Positions 8,230-14,345 of a stretch of 25,776 nt of DNA are shown here, piece by piece; position 1 is the first letter of the stretch; every line of letters starts with the position of its first letter. The DNA lies in assembly GCA_035656415.1 (NCBI GenBank), contig DASRSM010000168.1, forward strand, positions 1 through 25,776, in the 5' to 3' direction. The position numbers and the translations under genes are program-made. This stretch comes from JAFAHZ01 sp035656415. Its GTDB lineage: Bacteria > Vulcanimicrobiota > Vulcanimicrobiia > Vulcanimicrobiales > Vulcanimicrobiaceae. A model generated the notes under the pieces. It did not search any database, was not told where the DNA came from, and saw nothing but the letters and a program-made list of their open reading frames with translations.

Positions 8230-8249
8230 CTCACGCTACCAGGCGTGAG
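8230..8249 (-). repeat. Perfect hairpin just upstream of the preferred tnpB start
   Basis: CTCACGC-CTGGTA-GCGTGAG on the minus strand is a perfect 7-bp stem with a 6-base loop, ending 5 bases upstream of the GTG at 8225. Its position would place the ribosome binding region partly inside the stem, so it could limit tnpB translation, or it may be part of the left-end structure. It shares an arm with the right-end hairpin. Confidence 0.5.
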
Positions 8250-8309
8250 TGCCAACTGGGTGGCCGTGTGCGAGGGGCCCTGCCTAATCACCGCGGCGGC
8301 GCTTCACCA

Positions 8310-8341
8310 CCAGCCAACGGCGGGAGACGCCGTATGGCTGG
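8310..8341 (-). repeat. Left-end hairpin of the TnpB element
   Basis: The plus strand reads CCAGCCA-ACGGCG, loop GGAGA, CGCCGT, one bulged A, TGGCTGG. The result is a 13-bp stem interrupted by a single bulge. Bulged subterminal hairpins are the recognition structures at IS200/IS605 ends. The DsrE-like reading frame is recognisable up to about here and not beyond, so the left tip is placed immediately outside it. Confidence 0.6.
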
Positions 8342-8344
8342 AGC

Positions 8345-8765
8345 ACTGCGCCGCCTTTTGGTAGTAGACGTTGGTTGCGGCCAGGGTGAACGCCGTACCG
8401 AATCCGTACTTCTTCCACACGTCGTCGTTGAGCGCGTACACGATCGACGGTCCCGTCAAGATGCCGAGCGTCGCGAGACTACCGGCGCCCATGCCGTACG
8501 AGAACTCGTACGCGTTGATCCTGTTCTGCATGTGCAGATACAGGCTCGCGACGCCGGCGATCGCGAGCGGCGTGACCGATTGAAACGTCTGCTTATTTTT
8601 CTTTTGCACGCCGAGCGTTTTTCATCATGCGTTCGCGATCGAACTCGTGCGCACCGACGAGTGAAAGTGGATCGGCGACGCTGCGACCGCCGGCTGGGCT
8701 CCAACCGCGCCGGCACTTGCCACCAAGGACGCGACGGCAACGAACTGCTTTCTGGCGAGAGACAT
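8345..8765 (-). pseudogene. 5' fragment of an exported DsrE-like gene, frameshifted and interrupted
   Basis: A strong ribosome binding site (GGAGG, 9 bases upstream) precedes ATG 8765, and the first 29 codons form a clear signal peptide (MSLARKQFVAVASLVASAG, then AVGAQPAVA). The frame then meets tandem TGA stops near 8627. Between about 8690 and 8615 the good coding signal is in another frame (LVGAHEFDRERMMKNARRAK). It returns to the first frame at a run of five A residues near 8603 (NKQTFQSVTPLAIAGVASLY, then AYEFSYGMGAGSLATLGIL and YALNDDVWKKYGFG). Joined by two compensating single-base shifts, this matches the N-terminal half of exported DsrE-like proteins. The C-terminal half is at 6709-6975, beyond the TnpB element. 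An open frame of 101 codons at 8304-8609 is just the tail of this remnant. Function of the intact family member is not established; a sulfur-relay fold is inferred. Confidence 0.6.
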
Positions 8766-8796
8766 TCGTTCGTACCTCCGAAGAAATTGGTATGCA

Positions 8797-8824
8797 AAAG
8801 GCCTGGCGAAACTGCCAGGCCTTT
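8797..8824 (-). terminator. Rho-independent terminator of groESL
   Basis: A perfect 11-bp stem (AAAGGCCTGGC / GCCAGGCCTTT) with a 6-base loop, located 59-86 bp beyond the groEL stop. On the minus strand the stem is followed by the run TTTT. It separates groEL from the downstream dsrE-like remnant, whose ribosome binding site begins about 20 bp later. Confidence 0.85.
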
Positions 8825-8844
8825 CGATGTATGTCCTGCGGGTC

Positions 8845-8872
8845 GCCCTTCTTCGACAGCTCAGGGTGACAC
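8845..8872 (+). repeat. Dispersed repeat, copy 1 (degenerate)
   Basis: GCCCTTCTTCGACAGCTCAG followed by GGTGACAC resembles the longer copies at 10976-11014 and 19439-19485, which share CCCTTCGAC and GCTCAG(G)(A/G)TGACA cores. It lies between groEL and its terminator. Function unknown. Confidence 0.5.
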
Positions 8873-8882
8873 TGAGGCGCTA

Positions 8883-10538
8883 CTACATCATGTCGTAGCC
8901 GCCCATGCCGCCGCCGGACATTGCCGGCTCTTTCTTCGGCTCGGGCTTGTCGGCAATCAGCGTCTCTGTGGTCAGGATGAGCGCGCCGATCGACGCAGCG
9001 TTTTGCAGCGCCGCACGCGTCACCTTGAACGGATCGATGATGCCCGCTTCGAACATGTCGACGACTTCGCCGGTCATCGCGTTGAAACCGAACGGTGAGG
9101 TCTTCGAACGAACGTTGTTGACCTGAACCGATCCCTCGAACCCGGCGTTCTCCGCGATCTGGCGCAGCGGCTCTTCGAGCGCCTTGCGCACGATCTGGAT
9201 GCCGATCTTCTCGTCGGCCCACGTCGTTGCGTGACCGTTGGTCTTCGGCGGTTCGTACTTGTCGATTGCCTTGACCGCGTGGACGAGCGAAGCGCCGCCG
9301 CCGGGGATCATGCCTTCCTGCACGGCCGCGCGGGTCGCGCTGAGGGCATCCTCGATGCGGTGCTTCTTCTCTTTGAGCTCGGTCTCGGTCGCGGCACCGA
9401 CTTGAATAACCGCAACGCCGCCCGAGAGCTTCGCGAGACGCTCTTGCAGCTTCTCGCGATCGAAGTCCGAATCGGTCTCCTCGATCTGCTTCTTGATCAT
9501 GTCGATGCGGCCCTTAATGGCATCTTGCTTGCCATTGCCGTCGACGAGGGTCGTCTCTTCCTTGGTAACCGTTACGCGCTTGGCGCGGCCGAGTTGATCG
9601 GTGGTCACCTTGTCGAGCTTGAGTCCCAGCTCTTCCGAAATCACCGTCGCGCCCGTGAGCGTGGCGATGTCTTTGAGCATCTCTTTGCGGCGATCGCCGA
9701 AGCCCGGCGCCTTGACCGCAACCGACGTAAACGTACCGCGGAGCTTGTTCACCACGAGCGTCGCGAGCGCTTCGCCTTCGACGTCTTCCGCAATGATCAG
9801 CAGCGGACGCTGCATCTGAACGACCTTCTCGAGCAACGGCAGGATATCGGCGATCGCCGAAATCTTGCGCTCGGTCACGAGAATGAACGGATCGTCGAGC
9901 ACCGCTTCCATACGCTCGGAGTCGGTGACCATGTACGGCGAGATGTAGCCCTTGTCGAACTGCATGCCGTCTTTGGTTTCGACTTCGGTCTTGAGCGTAC
10001 GCGACTCTTCGACCGTGATCACGCCGTCTTTACCGACCTTCTCCATCGCTTCGGCAATGAGATCGCCGATCTCCGTATCGTTGGCCGAGATCGACGCGAC
10101 CTGCGCGATCTTGTCTTTGGTGTCGACGTTCTTCTTGAACGATTCCATCTCGGCAACCGCGATCTCGACGGCTTTTTCGATGCCGTGCTTGATCTGCAGC
10201 GGATTGCTGCCGGCGGTCACGTTGCGCGGACCTTCGCGAATGATCGCTTGCGCGAGCACCGTCGCGGTCGTCGTGCCGTCGCCGGCAACGTCGTTGGTCT
10301 TTGAAGCGACTTCCTTGACGAGCTGGGCGCCCATGTTTTCGAAGGCGTCGGGAAGCTCGATTTCCTTGGCAATGGTCACGCCGTCGTTGGTAATCGTCGG
10401 CGAACCGAATTTCTTGTCGAGTACGACGTTGCGGCCCTTGGGTCCGAGCGTCACTTTGACGGCGTCGGCAAGGATGTTCGCACCGCGCTCGAGCGCGCGA
10501 CGCGCGCTTTCATCGAATACGAGTTGCTTTGCAGCCAT
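8883..10538 (-). CDS. groEL: Chaperonin GroEL (Hsp60)
   Basis: A 551-residue 60-kDa chaperonin subunit. It forms the double-ring cytosolic folding chamber that works with GroES and ATP. The N-terminus (MAAKQLVFDESARRALERGA) and the nucleotide motifs are standard: LGPKGRNVVLD (31-41), ITNDGVTIAKEI (49-60) and NDVAGDGTTTATVLAQ (82-97) with catalytic Asp87. The apical and intermediate domains show no gap. The C-terminus is the flexible Gly/Met tail (GGGMGGYDMM) that lines the cavity. It follows groES by 19 bp; AAGGAG lies about 15 bases before the ATG, a rather long spacing. The operon is controlled from the promoter and CIRCE element upstream of groES, and ends at the hairpin at 8797-8824. Only one groEL is visible here; other copies cannot be excluded. 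Confidence 0.99.
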   Translation of the reverse strand: MAAKQLVFDESARRALERGANILADAVKVTLGPKGRNVVLDKKFGSPTITNDGVTIAKEIELPDAFENMGAQLVKEVASKTNDVAGDGTTTATVLAQAIIREGPRNVTAGSNPLQIKHGIEKAVEIAVAEMESFKKNVDTKDKIAQVASISANDTEIGDLIAEAMEKVGKDGVITVEESRTLKTEVETKDGMQFDKGYISPYMVTDSERMEAVLDDPFILVTERKISAIADILPLLEKVVQMQRPLLIIAEDVEGEALATLVVNKLRGTFTSVAVKAPGFGDRRKEMLKDIATLTGATVISEELGLKLDKVTTDQLGRAKRVTVTKEETTLVDGNGKQDAIKGRIDMIKKQIEETDSDFDREKLQERLAKLSGGVAVIQVGAATETELKEKKHRIEDALSATRAAVQEGMIPGGGASLVHAVKAIDKYEPPKTNGHATTWADEKIGIQIVRKALEEPLRQIAENAGFEGSVQVNNVRSKTSPFGFNAMTGEVVDMFEAGIIDPFKVTRAALQNAASIGALILTTETLIADKPEPKKEPAMSGGGMGGYDMM

Positions 10539-10557
10539 GATAAACTTTCAAAACTCC

Positions 10558-10863
10558 TTAGACGCCGGCCGGGACTTTGTCGACGATGGCGAGGATGTCT
10601 TTTTCAGGGATAATGAGATACTCGGTGCCGTCAACCTTGACTTCGCTTCCCGAGTACTTACGATAGAGCACGCGATCGCCGGCTTTGACGCCCATCGCGA
10701 GCTTGGTGCCGTTGTCGAGCGTGCGGCCGCCGCCGACTGCCCGGATCACGCCCTCTTGGGGCTTCTCCTTGGCGGTGTCGGGCAGAAATACGCCGCCGGA
10801 CGTCTTGTCCTCTTGCTCGACGTGCTCGATAACCACGTTATCGTGCAAAGGCTTGAGATTCAC
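10558..10863 (-). CDS. groES: Co-chaperonin GroES (Hsp10)
   Basis: A 101-residue heptameric lid of the GroEL chamber. The sequence has the usual order: LKPLHDNVVIEHVEQEDKTS, then the mobile loop with GGVFLPDTAKEKPQEGVIRA, then GDRVLYRKYSGSEVKVDGTE and the C-terminal EYLIIPEKDILAIV. The start is GTG at 10863 with GGAGG 7 bases upstream, which decides it. It is the first gene of the groES-groEL operon; the 5' leader contains a CIRCE operator at 10898-10924, so expression is expected to be under HrcA control. No hrcA gene is in the window. Confidence 0.98.
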   Translation of the reverse strand: MNLKPLHDNVVIEHVEQEDKTSGGVFLPDTAKEKPQEGVIRAVGGGRTLDNGTKLAMGVKAGDRVLYRKYSGSEVKVDGTEYLIIPEKDILAIVDKVPAGV

Positions 10864-10897
10864 AGAAAACCTCCAACAGTCTAGTCTGTACAGGCTA

Positions 10898-10924
10898 TTA
10901 GCACTCTCAGCGCGAGAGCGCTAG
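10898..10924. promoter_or_regulatory. CIRCE operator (HrcA binding site) of groESL
   Basis: TTAGCACTC-N9-GAGCGCTAG against the CIRCE consensus TTAGCACTC-N9-GAGTGCTAA. The left arm is perfect and the right arm matches 7 of 9. It starts 35 bp upstream of the groES GTG and directly downstream of the predicted -10 box, the usual position for HrcA repression of groESL. Confidence 0.9.
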
Positions 10925-10931
10925 CCGTGCT

Positions 10932-10960
10932 ATATTAGCAAACTCCGTGGGGGACTGCAA
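10932..10960 (-). promoter_or_regulatory. Sigma70-like groESL promoter
   Basis: On the minus strand TTGCAG, a 17-bp spacer and TAATAT, with TGC ahead of the -10 (extended -10, TGCTAATAT). The predicted transcription start falls at or next to the CIRCE element. The -35 match is weak (3 of 6); the -10, the spacing and the operator position support the call. Confidence 0.6.
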
Positions 10961-10975
10961 GCCACAGGATGTCGC

Positions 10976-11014
10976 GTGTCATTCTGAGCCCTTCGACTCG
11001 CTGCGCTCGCTCAG
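10976..11014 (+). repeat. Dispersed repeat, copy 2
   Basis: GTGTCATTCTGAG joined to CCCTTCGACTCGCTGCGCTC and GCTCAG. It carries both the TGTCATxCTGAG arm (the complement of CTCAGxATGACA) and the CCCTTCGACT core in one unit. It is followed by a G+C-rich hairpin (GACTCCGCCC / GGGCGGGAGTC, 11016-11041). It sits just upstream of the groESL promoter in a gene-free gap. Confidence 0.55.
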
Positions 11015-11059
11015 ATAGACTCCGCCCGGAGGGCGGGAGTCAAAGGACAGTCGGCCGGG

Positions 11060-11353
11060 CTAAGCTACCAGGTGCGAAAAGGCGGGGCCGCCCAGGGTGT
11101 ACCCCAAGACGAAGACGGCCGCCATAACGACTAGGAAGACCCTTACGAGGGGCCGGTCGAGCGATAGCCCGACGAGGACCGTGCCGGCGCCCAGCGTCCC
11201 TACGGCGGCCAAAGCCATGCCCGATTCCGTGACTCGGTGAAGACCAACCCACAAAAGGAACGCCACGGCCATGCCTACGAGAAGCGCGAGCATCGCCGAC
11301 GTGGCCCAGATCACGTAGTCCGCCGGCTCGCGATACGAATCATCGTGCATCAT
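11060..11353 (-). CDS. Small membrane protein of unknown function
   Basis: A 97-residue protein starting at ATG 11353 (MMHDDSYREPADYVIW). It has about three or four hydrophobic segments: MLALLVGMAVAFLLWVGL, ESGMALAAVGTLGAGTVLVG and VRVFLVVMAAVFVLGYTL. No family is recognised. The open frame extends upstream to 11635, but that part overlaps the 90-codon membrane-protein gene in another frame and has non-protein-like composition, so the internal start is preferred. No clear ribosome binding site is seen. It is the last of four minus-strand membrane genes headed by the Lgt-like gene. Confidence 0.6.
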   Translation of the reverse strand: MMHDDSYREPADYVIWATSAMLALLVGMAVAFLLWVGLHRVTESGMALAAVGTLGAGTVLVGLSLDRPLVRVFLVVMAAVFVLGYTLGGPAFSHLVA

Positions 11354-11394
11354 CGGACGCTCATAATACCGCGCGAGTCCTAAGGGTTGCTTAA

Positions 11395-11425
11395 AAAAGA
11401 GCGAGTTGGCTGAGTTTTTTCTTAC
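11395..11425 (-). terminator. Possible weak terminator after the 90-codon membrane gene
   Basis: On the minus strand a run of six A, a short interrupted stem (AGC...GCT) and a run of six T lie at the end of the 11422-11694 gene. The flanking A and T runs could pair, giving a bidirectional-looking structure. The G+C stem is short, so this is a tentative call. Confidence 0.3.
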
Positions 11426-11694
11426 AAAATTACGTGAGAAGGATGCCAAAATAGCAAGTAGGCCTGCAGTGCCGCAATCCCGGCATAGAAAATCACCACC
11501 CACGGAGGCTTCGCCCAACACCGCCACTCTTTGACGCCCATTGCGTAGGCCGCCAGGTATAAAATGACGGCCATCGTGGAAAGCGCGAGCACTGCGTACT
11601 TCCCGAACAGCAGCGCCAAGAACGCCGCCTTGCAAAACGTGAAGGCATAACCTTCGATCTCGGTGCCACGTTGCGCTCGAGCGGATTCGTCCAC
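11422..11694 (-). CDS. Small membrane protein of unknown function
   Basis: A 90-residue protein with a polar N-terminus (MDESARAQRGTEIEGYAFTF) and about three membrane segments (AAFLALLFGKYAVLALSTMA, VILYLAAYAMG, VVIFYAGIAALQAYLLFW). The start is GTG 11694 with GAGG about 9 bases upstream. It lies 15 bp after the stop of the 108-codon gene on the same strand, consistent with an operon. No family recognised. Confidence 0.65.
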   Translation of the reverse strand: MDESARAQRGTEIEGYAFTFCKAAFLALLFGKYAVLALSTMAVILYLAAYAMGVKEWRCWAKPPWVVIFYAGIAALQAYLLFWHPSHVIL

Positions 11695-11709
11695 GTTCGT
11701 GTCCTCGCG

Positions 11710-12036
11710 TTAGTGCATGTTGTTTAAGCCGCCGGCCAAAACGTTACACAGTGCCGTTCCGCCGAGCAAACCTGCAGCCAGCCCGAGCAGCAATCCGCTG
11801 CCAAAGCCGACGCTGCGGCGAAGCGCGACCGCGGCACCGACGCCCAGCAAGACGGCGACGACGTATTCCAAAATAAACGTCAGGGCGGGACCGTTGGTCT
11901 TCGCTGCTTGATCCATTGCGACACCGAACAGCAAGAACAGGATCAGCGTAACGACGCTGCCGCCCAGCAGCAAGCCGACGACCAGGCCGATGACCAACGC
12001 GGTGACGTCGGTTTTAACCGGCGGCTGCTGTGACAC
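11710..12036 (-). CDS. Small Gly/Leu-rich membrane protein of unknown function
   Basis: A 108-residue protein with a short cytosolic start (MSQQPPVKTDVTAL). About three or four hydrophobic segments follow, rich in Gly, Leu and Val (VIGLVVGLLLGGSVVTLILF, LLLGLAAGLLGGTALCNVLA). The start is GTG 12036, inside the end of the Lgt-like gene (23-bp overlap), which implies translational coupling to it. The GxxxG-rich helices suggest tight packing or oligomers. No function is assigned. Confidence 0.65.
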   Translation of the reverse strand: MSQQPPVKTDVTALVIGLVVGLLLGGSVVTLILFLLFGVAMDQAAKTNGPALTFILEYVVAVLLGVGAAVALRRSVGFGSGLLLGLAAGLLGGTALCNVLAGGLNNMH

Positions 12037-12709
12037 GACGCGGCAACACGAGCGCGGCGAGCTTGAAAGCGAAGAACGCGAATCCCGCGCAACATCCGAG
12101 TTGCGCGACCGTCAAACCGATCGGCGTTGCGGCGGCGTCGCGAAAGAAATCAACGGTAAATCGTTGCGCACAGAACAACATTCCGCTCGTATAAAACAGT
12201 GCGTTGTCCGGCAAACGCGTGCGGCGCTCGATCGCATACAGCGTCGCGAAACTTATCGCGGCGCCAAACGAGAGATAGAGCTGCGTCGGATGACGCCACG
12301 CGTCGTGATCGTGCACGGCCCACGCAACGGCCGCGACTTTGCCGTAACAACAGCCGCCGATAAAGCAGGCGATACGTCCGATCGCTTCGCCTGCGGGAAG
12401 CGCCAATGCGAAGAGATCGCCGGTCGAACGCGTCACGCCCATCGCGCGCTTCGCGATGACTACCGCGATCCAGCCGCCGACGATGCCGCCTTCGATCGTC
12501 TTGCCCGGAAGGCCGGTCGCTAGCCACTGCACGAGGTTCGCGCCGACGAGGCCGCCGATAAGTCCGGCAGCCATGATCGGGCCGCCGACGTTCGGTAAAA
12601 ATCCGCGGCGACGCGCCATCCACCAGAAGACCGACGCGGCGGCGAAGTACGCGCACGCGTAGACCGGAGCGGCGAGCGCCCATCGAACGTATTCGTCGAA
12701 ACGGTCCAC
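12014..12709 (-). CDS. Lgt-like membrane protein (prolipoprotein diacylglyceryl transferase family)
   Basis: A 231-residue polytopic membrane protein related to Lgt, which transfers diacylglycerol from phosphatidylglycerol to the lipobox Cys of prolipoproteins. Recognisable parts are GGLVGANLVQWL (about 52-63), GEAIGRIACFIGGCCYG (107-123), RHPTQLYLS (139-147) and RFTVDFFRD (183-191). Arg112 matches the essential Arg of the Lgt signature. Where E. coli Lgt has GRLGNFINGELWG, this protein has GRIACFIGGCCYG, so the conserved Asn and Glu are replaced by Cys. It is also shorter than typical Lgt (about 260-300 residues). It may therefore be a functionally distinct paralogue rather than the housekeeping lgt. 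The gene starts at ATG 12709 and heads a run of three small membrane-protein genes. Family call fair, activity uncertain. Confidence 0.75.
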   Translation of the reverse strand: MDRFDEYVRWALAAPVYACAYFAAASVFWWMARRRGFLPNVGGPIMAAGLIGGLVGANLVQWLATGLPGKTIEGGIVGGWIAVVIAKRAMGVTRSTGDLFALALPAGEAIGRIACFIGGCCYGKVAAVAWAVHDHDAWRHPTQLYLSFGAAISFATLYAIERRTRLPDNALFYTSGMLFCAQRFTVDFFRDAAATPIGLTVAQLGCCAGFAFFAFKLAALVLPRRVTAAAG

Positions 12710-12750
12710 GCTCGCTAGAGTTCGCCCAGGCGACCGGCAAGCCTACGCGA

Positions 12751-13212
12751 ATGCAGCGCGATATGGTAAAACGCGCACTACTGGCGGGAATAACCGGCGC
12801 TATCGTCCTCGATATCTACTTGTGGCTGACGACGGTATTGCCGGCTCATCAGAGCATGATCGCAGCGTGGCAGTTCATCGCTTCGACCGTGTTCGGAAAC
12901 GTTGCGTTTTCCAGTCCGTCGTACGCCTTCGCGGGTCTAGCGATTCACTTCATCGTCAGCATCGGATGGGCCGCCGGCTACGTCTACTTCACGAACGCAC
13001 AGCCGGCAACGAACCGGCACTGGATCGTCGCCGGCATCGCGTACGGAGTCGTCGTCTACGTCTTGATGCAGTTGATCCTATTGGGCAGCGGACACTTCGC
13101 GGCGCCTGCGACGCCCAACGCGTTCGTCATCGTGCTCGCCGGACACACCGTCTTCTTCGGCATGCCGATCGCATACGTCGTACGCGCGCTGACGCCTCCG
13201 GTAACCGCGTGA
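12751..13212 (+). CDS. Four-helix membrane protein of unknown function
   Basis: A 153-residue membrane protein with about four hydrophobic segments (ALLAGITGAIVLDIYLWLTT, YAFAGLAIHFIVSIGWAAGY, IVAGIAYGVVVYVLMQLILL, AFVIVLAGHTVFFGMPIAYV). The pattern resembles small DUF1440/YagU-like integral membrane proteins, but I cannot assign it firmly. ATG 12751 and the internal ATG 12763 are both possible starts, and neither has a good ribosome binding site. Its TGA overlaps the alr GTG in a GTGA junction (13209-13212), so alr translation is probably coupled to it. The 41-bp gap to the divergent Lgt-like gene shows no clear operator. Confidence 0.75.
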   Translation: MQRDMVKRALLAGITGAIVLDIYLWLTTVLPAHQSMIAAWQFIASTVFGNVAFSSPSYAFAGLAIHFIVSIGWAAGYVYFTNAQPATNRHWIVAGIAYGVVVYVLMQLILLGSGHFAAPATPNAFVIVLAGHTVFFGMPIAYVVRALTPPVTA

Positions 13213-14336
13213 TCGGAACCATCGCGGTATCGCTCGGCGCGCTGCGGCACAACGCAACGCTGTTGCGCGAAGCAATCGCACCGGCCCGCGCGGCATTCGT
13301 CGTCAAGGGTAACGGCTACGGCCATGGTTTGGTCGAAACCGCGCTTGCTATCGAGCCGTTCGCTGCGCGCATCTGCGTTTTCTCGGTCGAGGAAGCGCTC
13401 GAGCTGCGTGACGGCGGCATCACCGCGCCGATTTTGGTGCTGGGACCGATTCCGCCTCACTTGCTCAAAGACGCGCTCGCTGCCGAAACGGAAATCGCGC
13501 TCTGGAATACCAACGAATATTTGCGCGCGGTAACCGGTGCGGCACGCGAACGCATCACGCACGCGCGCGTACATATCAAAATCAATACCGATCTGAATCG
13601 TCTCGGACTCGAGCCGCACGAGCTCGTCGACGCACTCGAAGAGTACCTCCGCCATCCGGAAATCGAGATCGCCGGAATCTACTCACATCTCGCGTCGGCC
13701 GAAGAAATCGATTCTCCGTACACGATGCATCAGCTCTCTGCATTCGATCGAGCGCTCACGCAAGCCAAACCGCTGCTCGACAGCCGCCAACTCGCGCCGG
13801 TGCGCCACATCGCCGCATCGGCAGCGGCGATGCTCTGGCCGCAAACGCGGCTCGACATGGTACGCTTCGGCATCGCGCTCTACGGATTGTGGCCGTCGCC
13901 GCAGACGCGTCAGGCACTCGAATCGCCGCTCGATCTTCGCCCGGCGCTTTCGTACGCGTCGAAGGTTATCGTCGTGCGCGCGATTCCGGCGGGCGCGTCG
14001 GTCGGTTACGGCGGCGCGTTTCACGCGCCTCACGACATGCGCATCGGCGTCGTGCCCGTCGGTTACGCCGATGGGCTGCCGCGCCTACTTTCCAACAAAG
14101 GCCACGTGCTCGTCGACGGCGCCGTCTGCCCGATCGTCGGACGCATCGCGATGAACATGACGGAAATCGATCTTACGGCCGCTCGGAACGCACGTGCAGG
14201 CTCGAAAGTCACGCTGATCGGACGCGACGGCGACGCCGAAGTCTCCGCCGACGATTGGGCAAGCTGGAGCGACACCATCAATTACGAAATCGTCACTCGT
14301 CTACCGAGTGAGATTCCGCGCGAGTACGTAGCATAG
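13209..14336 (+). CDS. alr: Alanine racemase
   Basis: A 375-residue PLP-dependent racemase that supplies D-alanine for peptidoglycan. It has the fold-type III barrel motif VVKGNGYGHG (31-40) with the PLP Lys33, a KINTDLNRLG segment (124-133), and IYSHLASAEEID (158-168). The catalytic Tyr267 lies in SVGYGGAF and is followed by GVVPVGYADGLPR (280-292). GRIAMNMTEIDL (311-322) corresponds to the usual GRVCMD region. The start is GTG 13209, overlapping the TGA of the upstream membrane gene; the longer open frame (from 12822) only reads through that gene in another frame. It works with Ddl, encoded at 17542-18480 on the other strand, to make D-Ala-D-Ala. The length is normal for the family. Confidence 0.96.
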   Translation: MIGTIAVSLGALRHNATLLREAIAPARAAFVVKGNGYGHGLVETALAIEPFAARICVFSVEEALELRDGGITAPILVLGPIPPHLLKDALAAETEIALWNTNEYLRAVTGAARERITHARVHIKINTDLNRLGLEPHELVDALEEYLRHPEIEIAGIYSHLASAEEIDSPYTMHQLSAFDRALTQAKPLLDSRQLAPVRHIAASAAAMLWPQTRLDMVRFGIALYGLWPSPQTRQALESPLDLRPALSYASKVIVVRAIPAGASVGYGGAFHAPHDMRIGVVPVGYADGLPRLLSNKGHVLVDGAVCPIVGRIAMNMTEIDLTAARNARAGSKVTLIGRDGDAEVSADDWASWSDTINYEIVTRLPSEIPREYVA

Positions 14337-14345
14337 CTTTGCGGG

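Larger units (their letters stand above)
6975..8345 (-). mobile_element. TnpB-only IS200/IS605-type insertion element (IS1341-like)
   Basis: About 1.37 kb containing only tnpB, with no Y1 transposase tnpA, lying between the two halves of a DsrE-like gene. Subterminal hairpins are visible. At the left end (tnpB 5' side) a 13-bp stem with one bulged base sits at 8310-8341. At the right end an imperfect hairpin at 6989-7007 contains the tnpB stop codon. There are no terminal inverted repeats and no obvious target duplication, as expected for IS200/IS605 elements. Exact tips are not certain: they were placed just outside the hairpins, where the dsrE-like frame resumes. Movement would need TnpA supplied from elsewhere in the genome. 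Confidence 0.75.

Noticed and set aside
8304..8609. 101-codon open frame as an independent gene
   Set aside because: It lacks its own ribosome binding site and matches the middle of a DsrE-like protein whose true start is ATG 8765; the last residues are transposon sequence.
7131..9098. 655-codon plus-strand open frame
   Set aside because: It runs antisense across tnpB, the dsrE-like remnant and groEL; the composition is Arg-rich and shadow-like and no family is recognisable.
11016..11041. GC-rich hairpin as terminator of the 97-codon gene
   Set aside because: The stem is good but no T-run follows on the minus strand; it appears to belong to the dispersed repeat copy.
11354..11635. Upstream extension of the 97-codon membrane protein
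   Set aside because: It overlaps a better membrane-protein gene and is not protein-like.
12822..13208. N-terminal extension of alr
   Set aside because: This part is the upstream membrane gene read in another frame; the alr family start matches GTG 13209.
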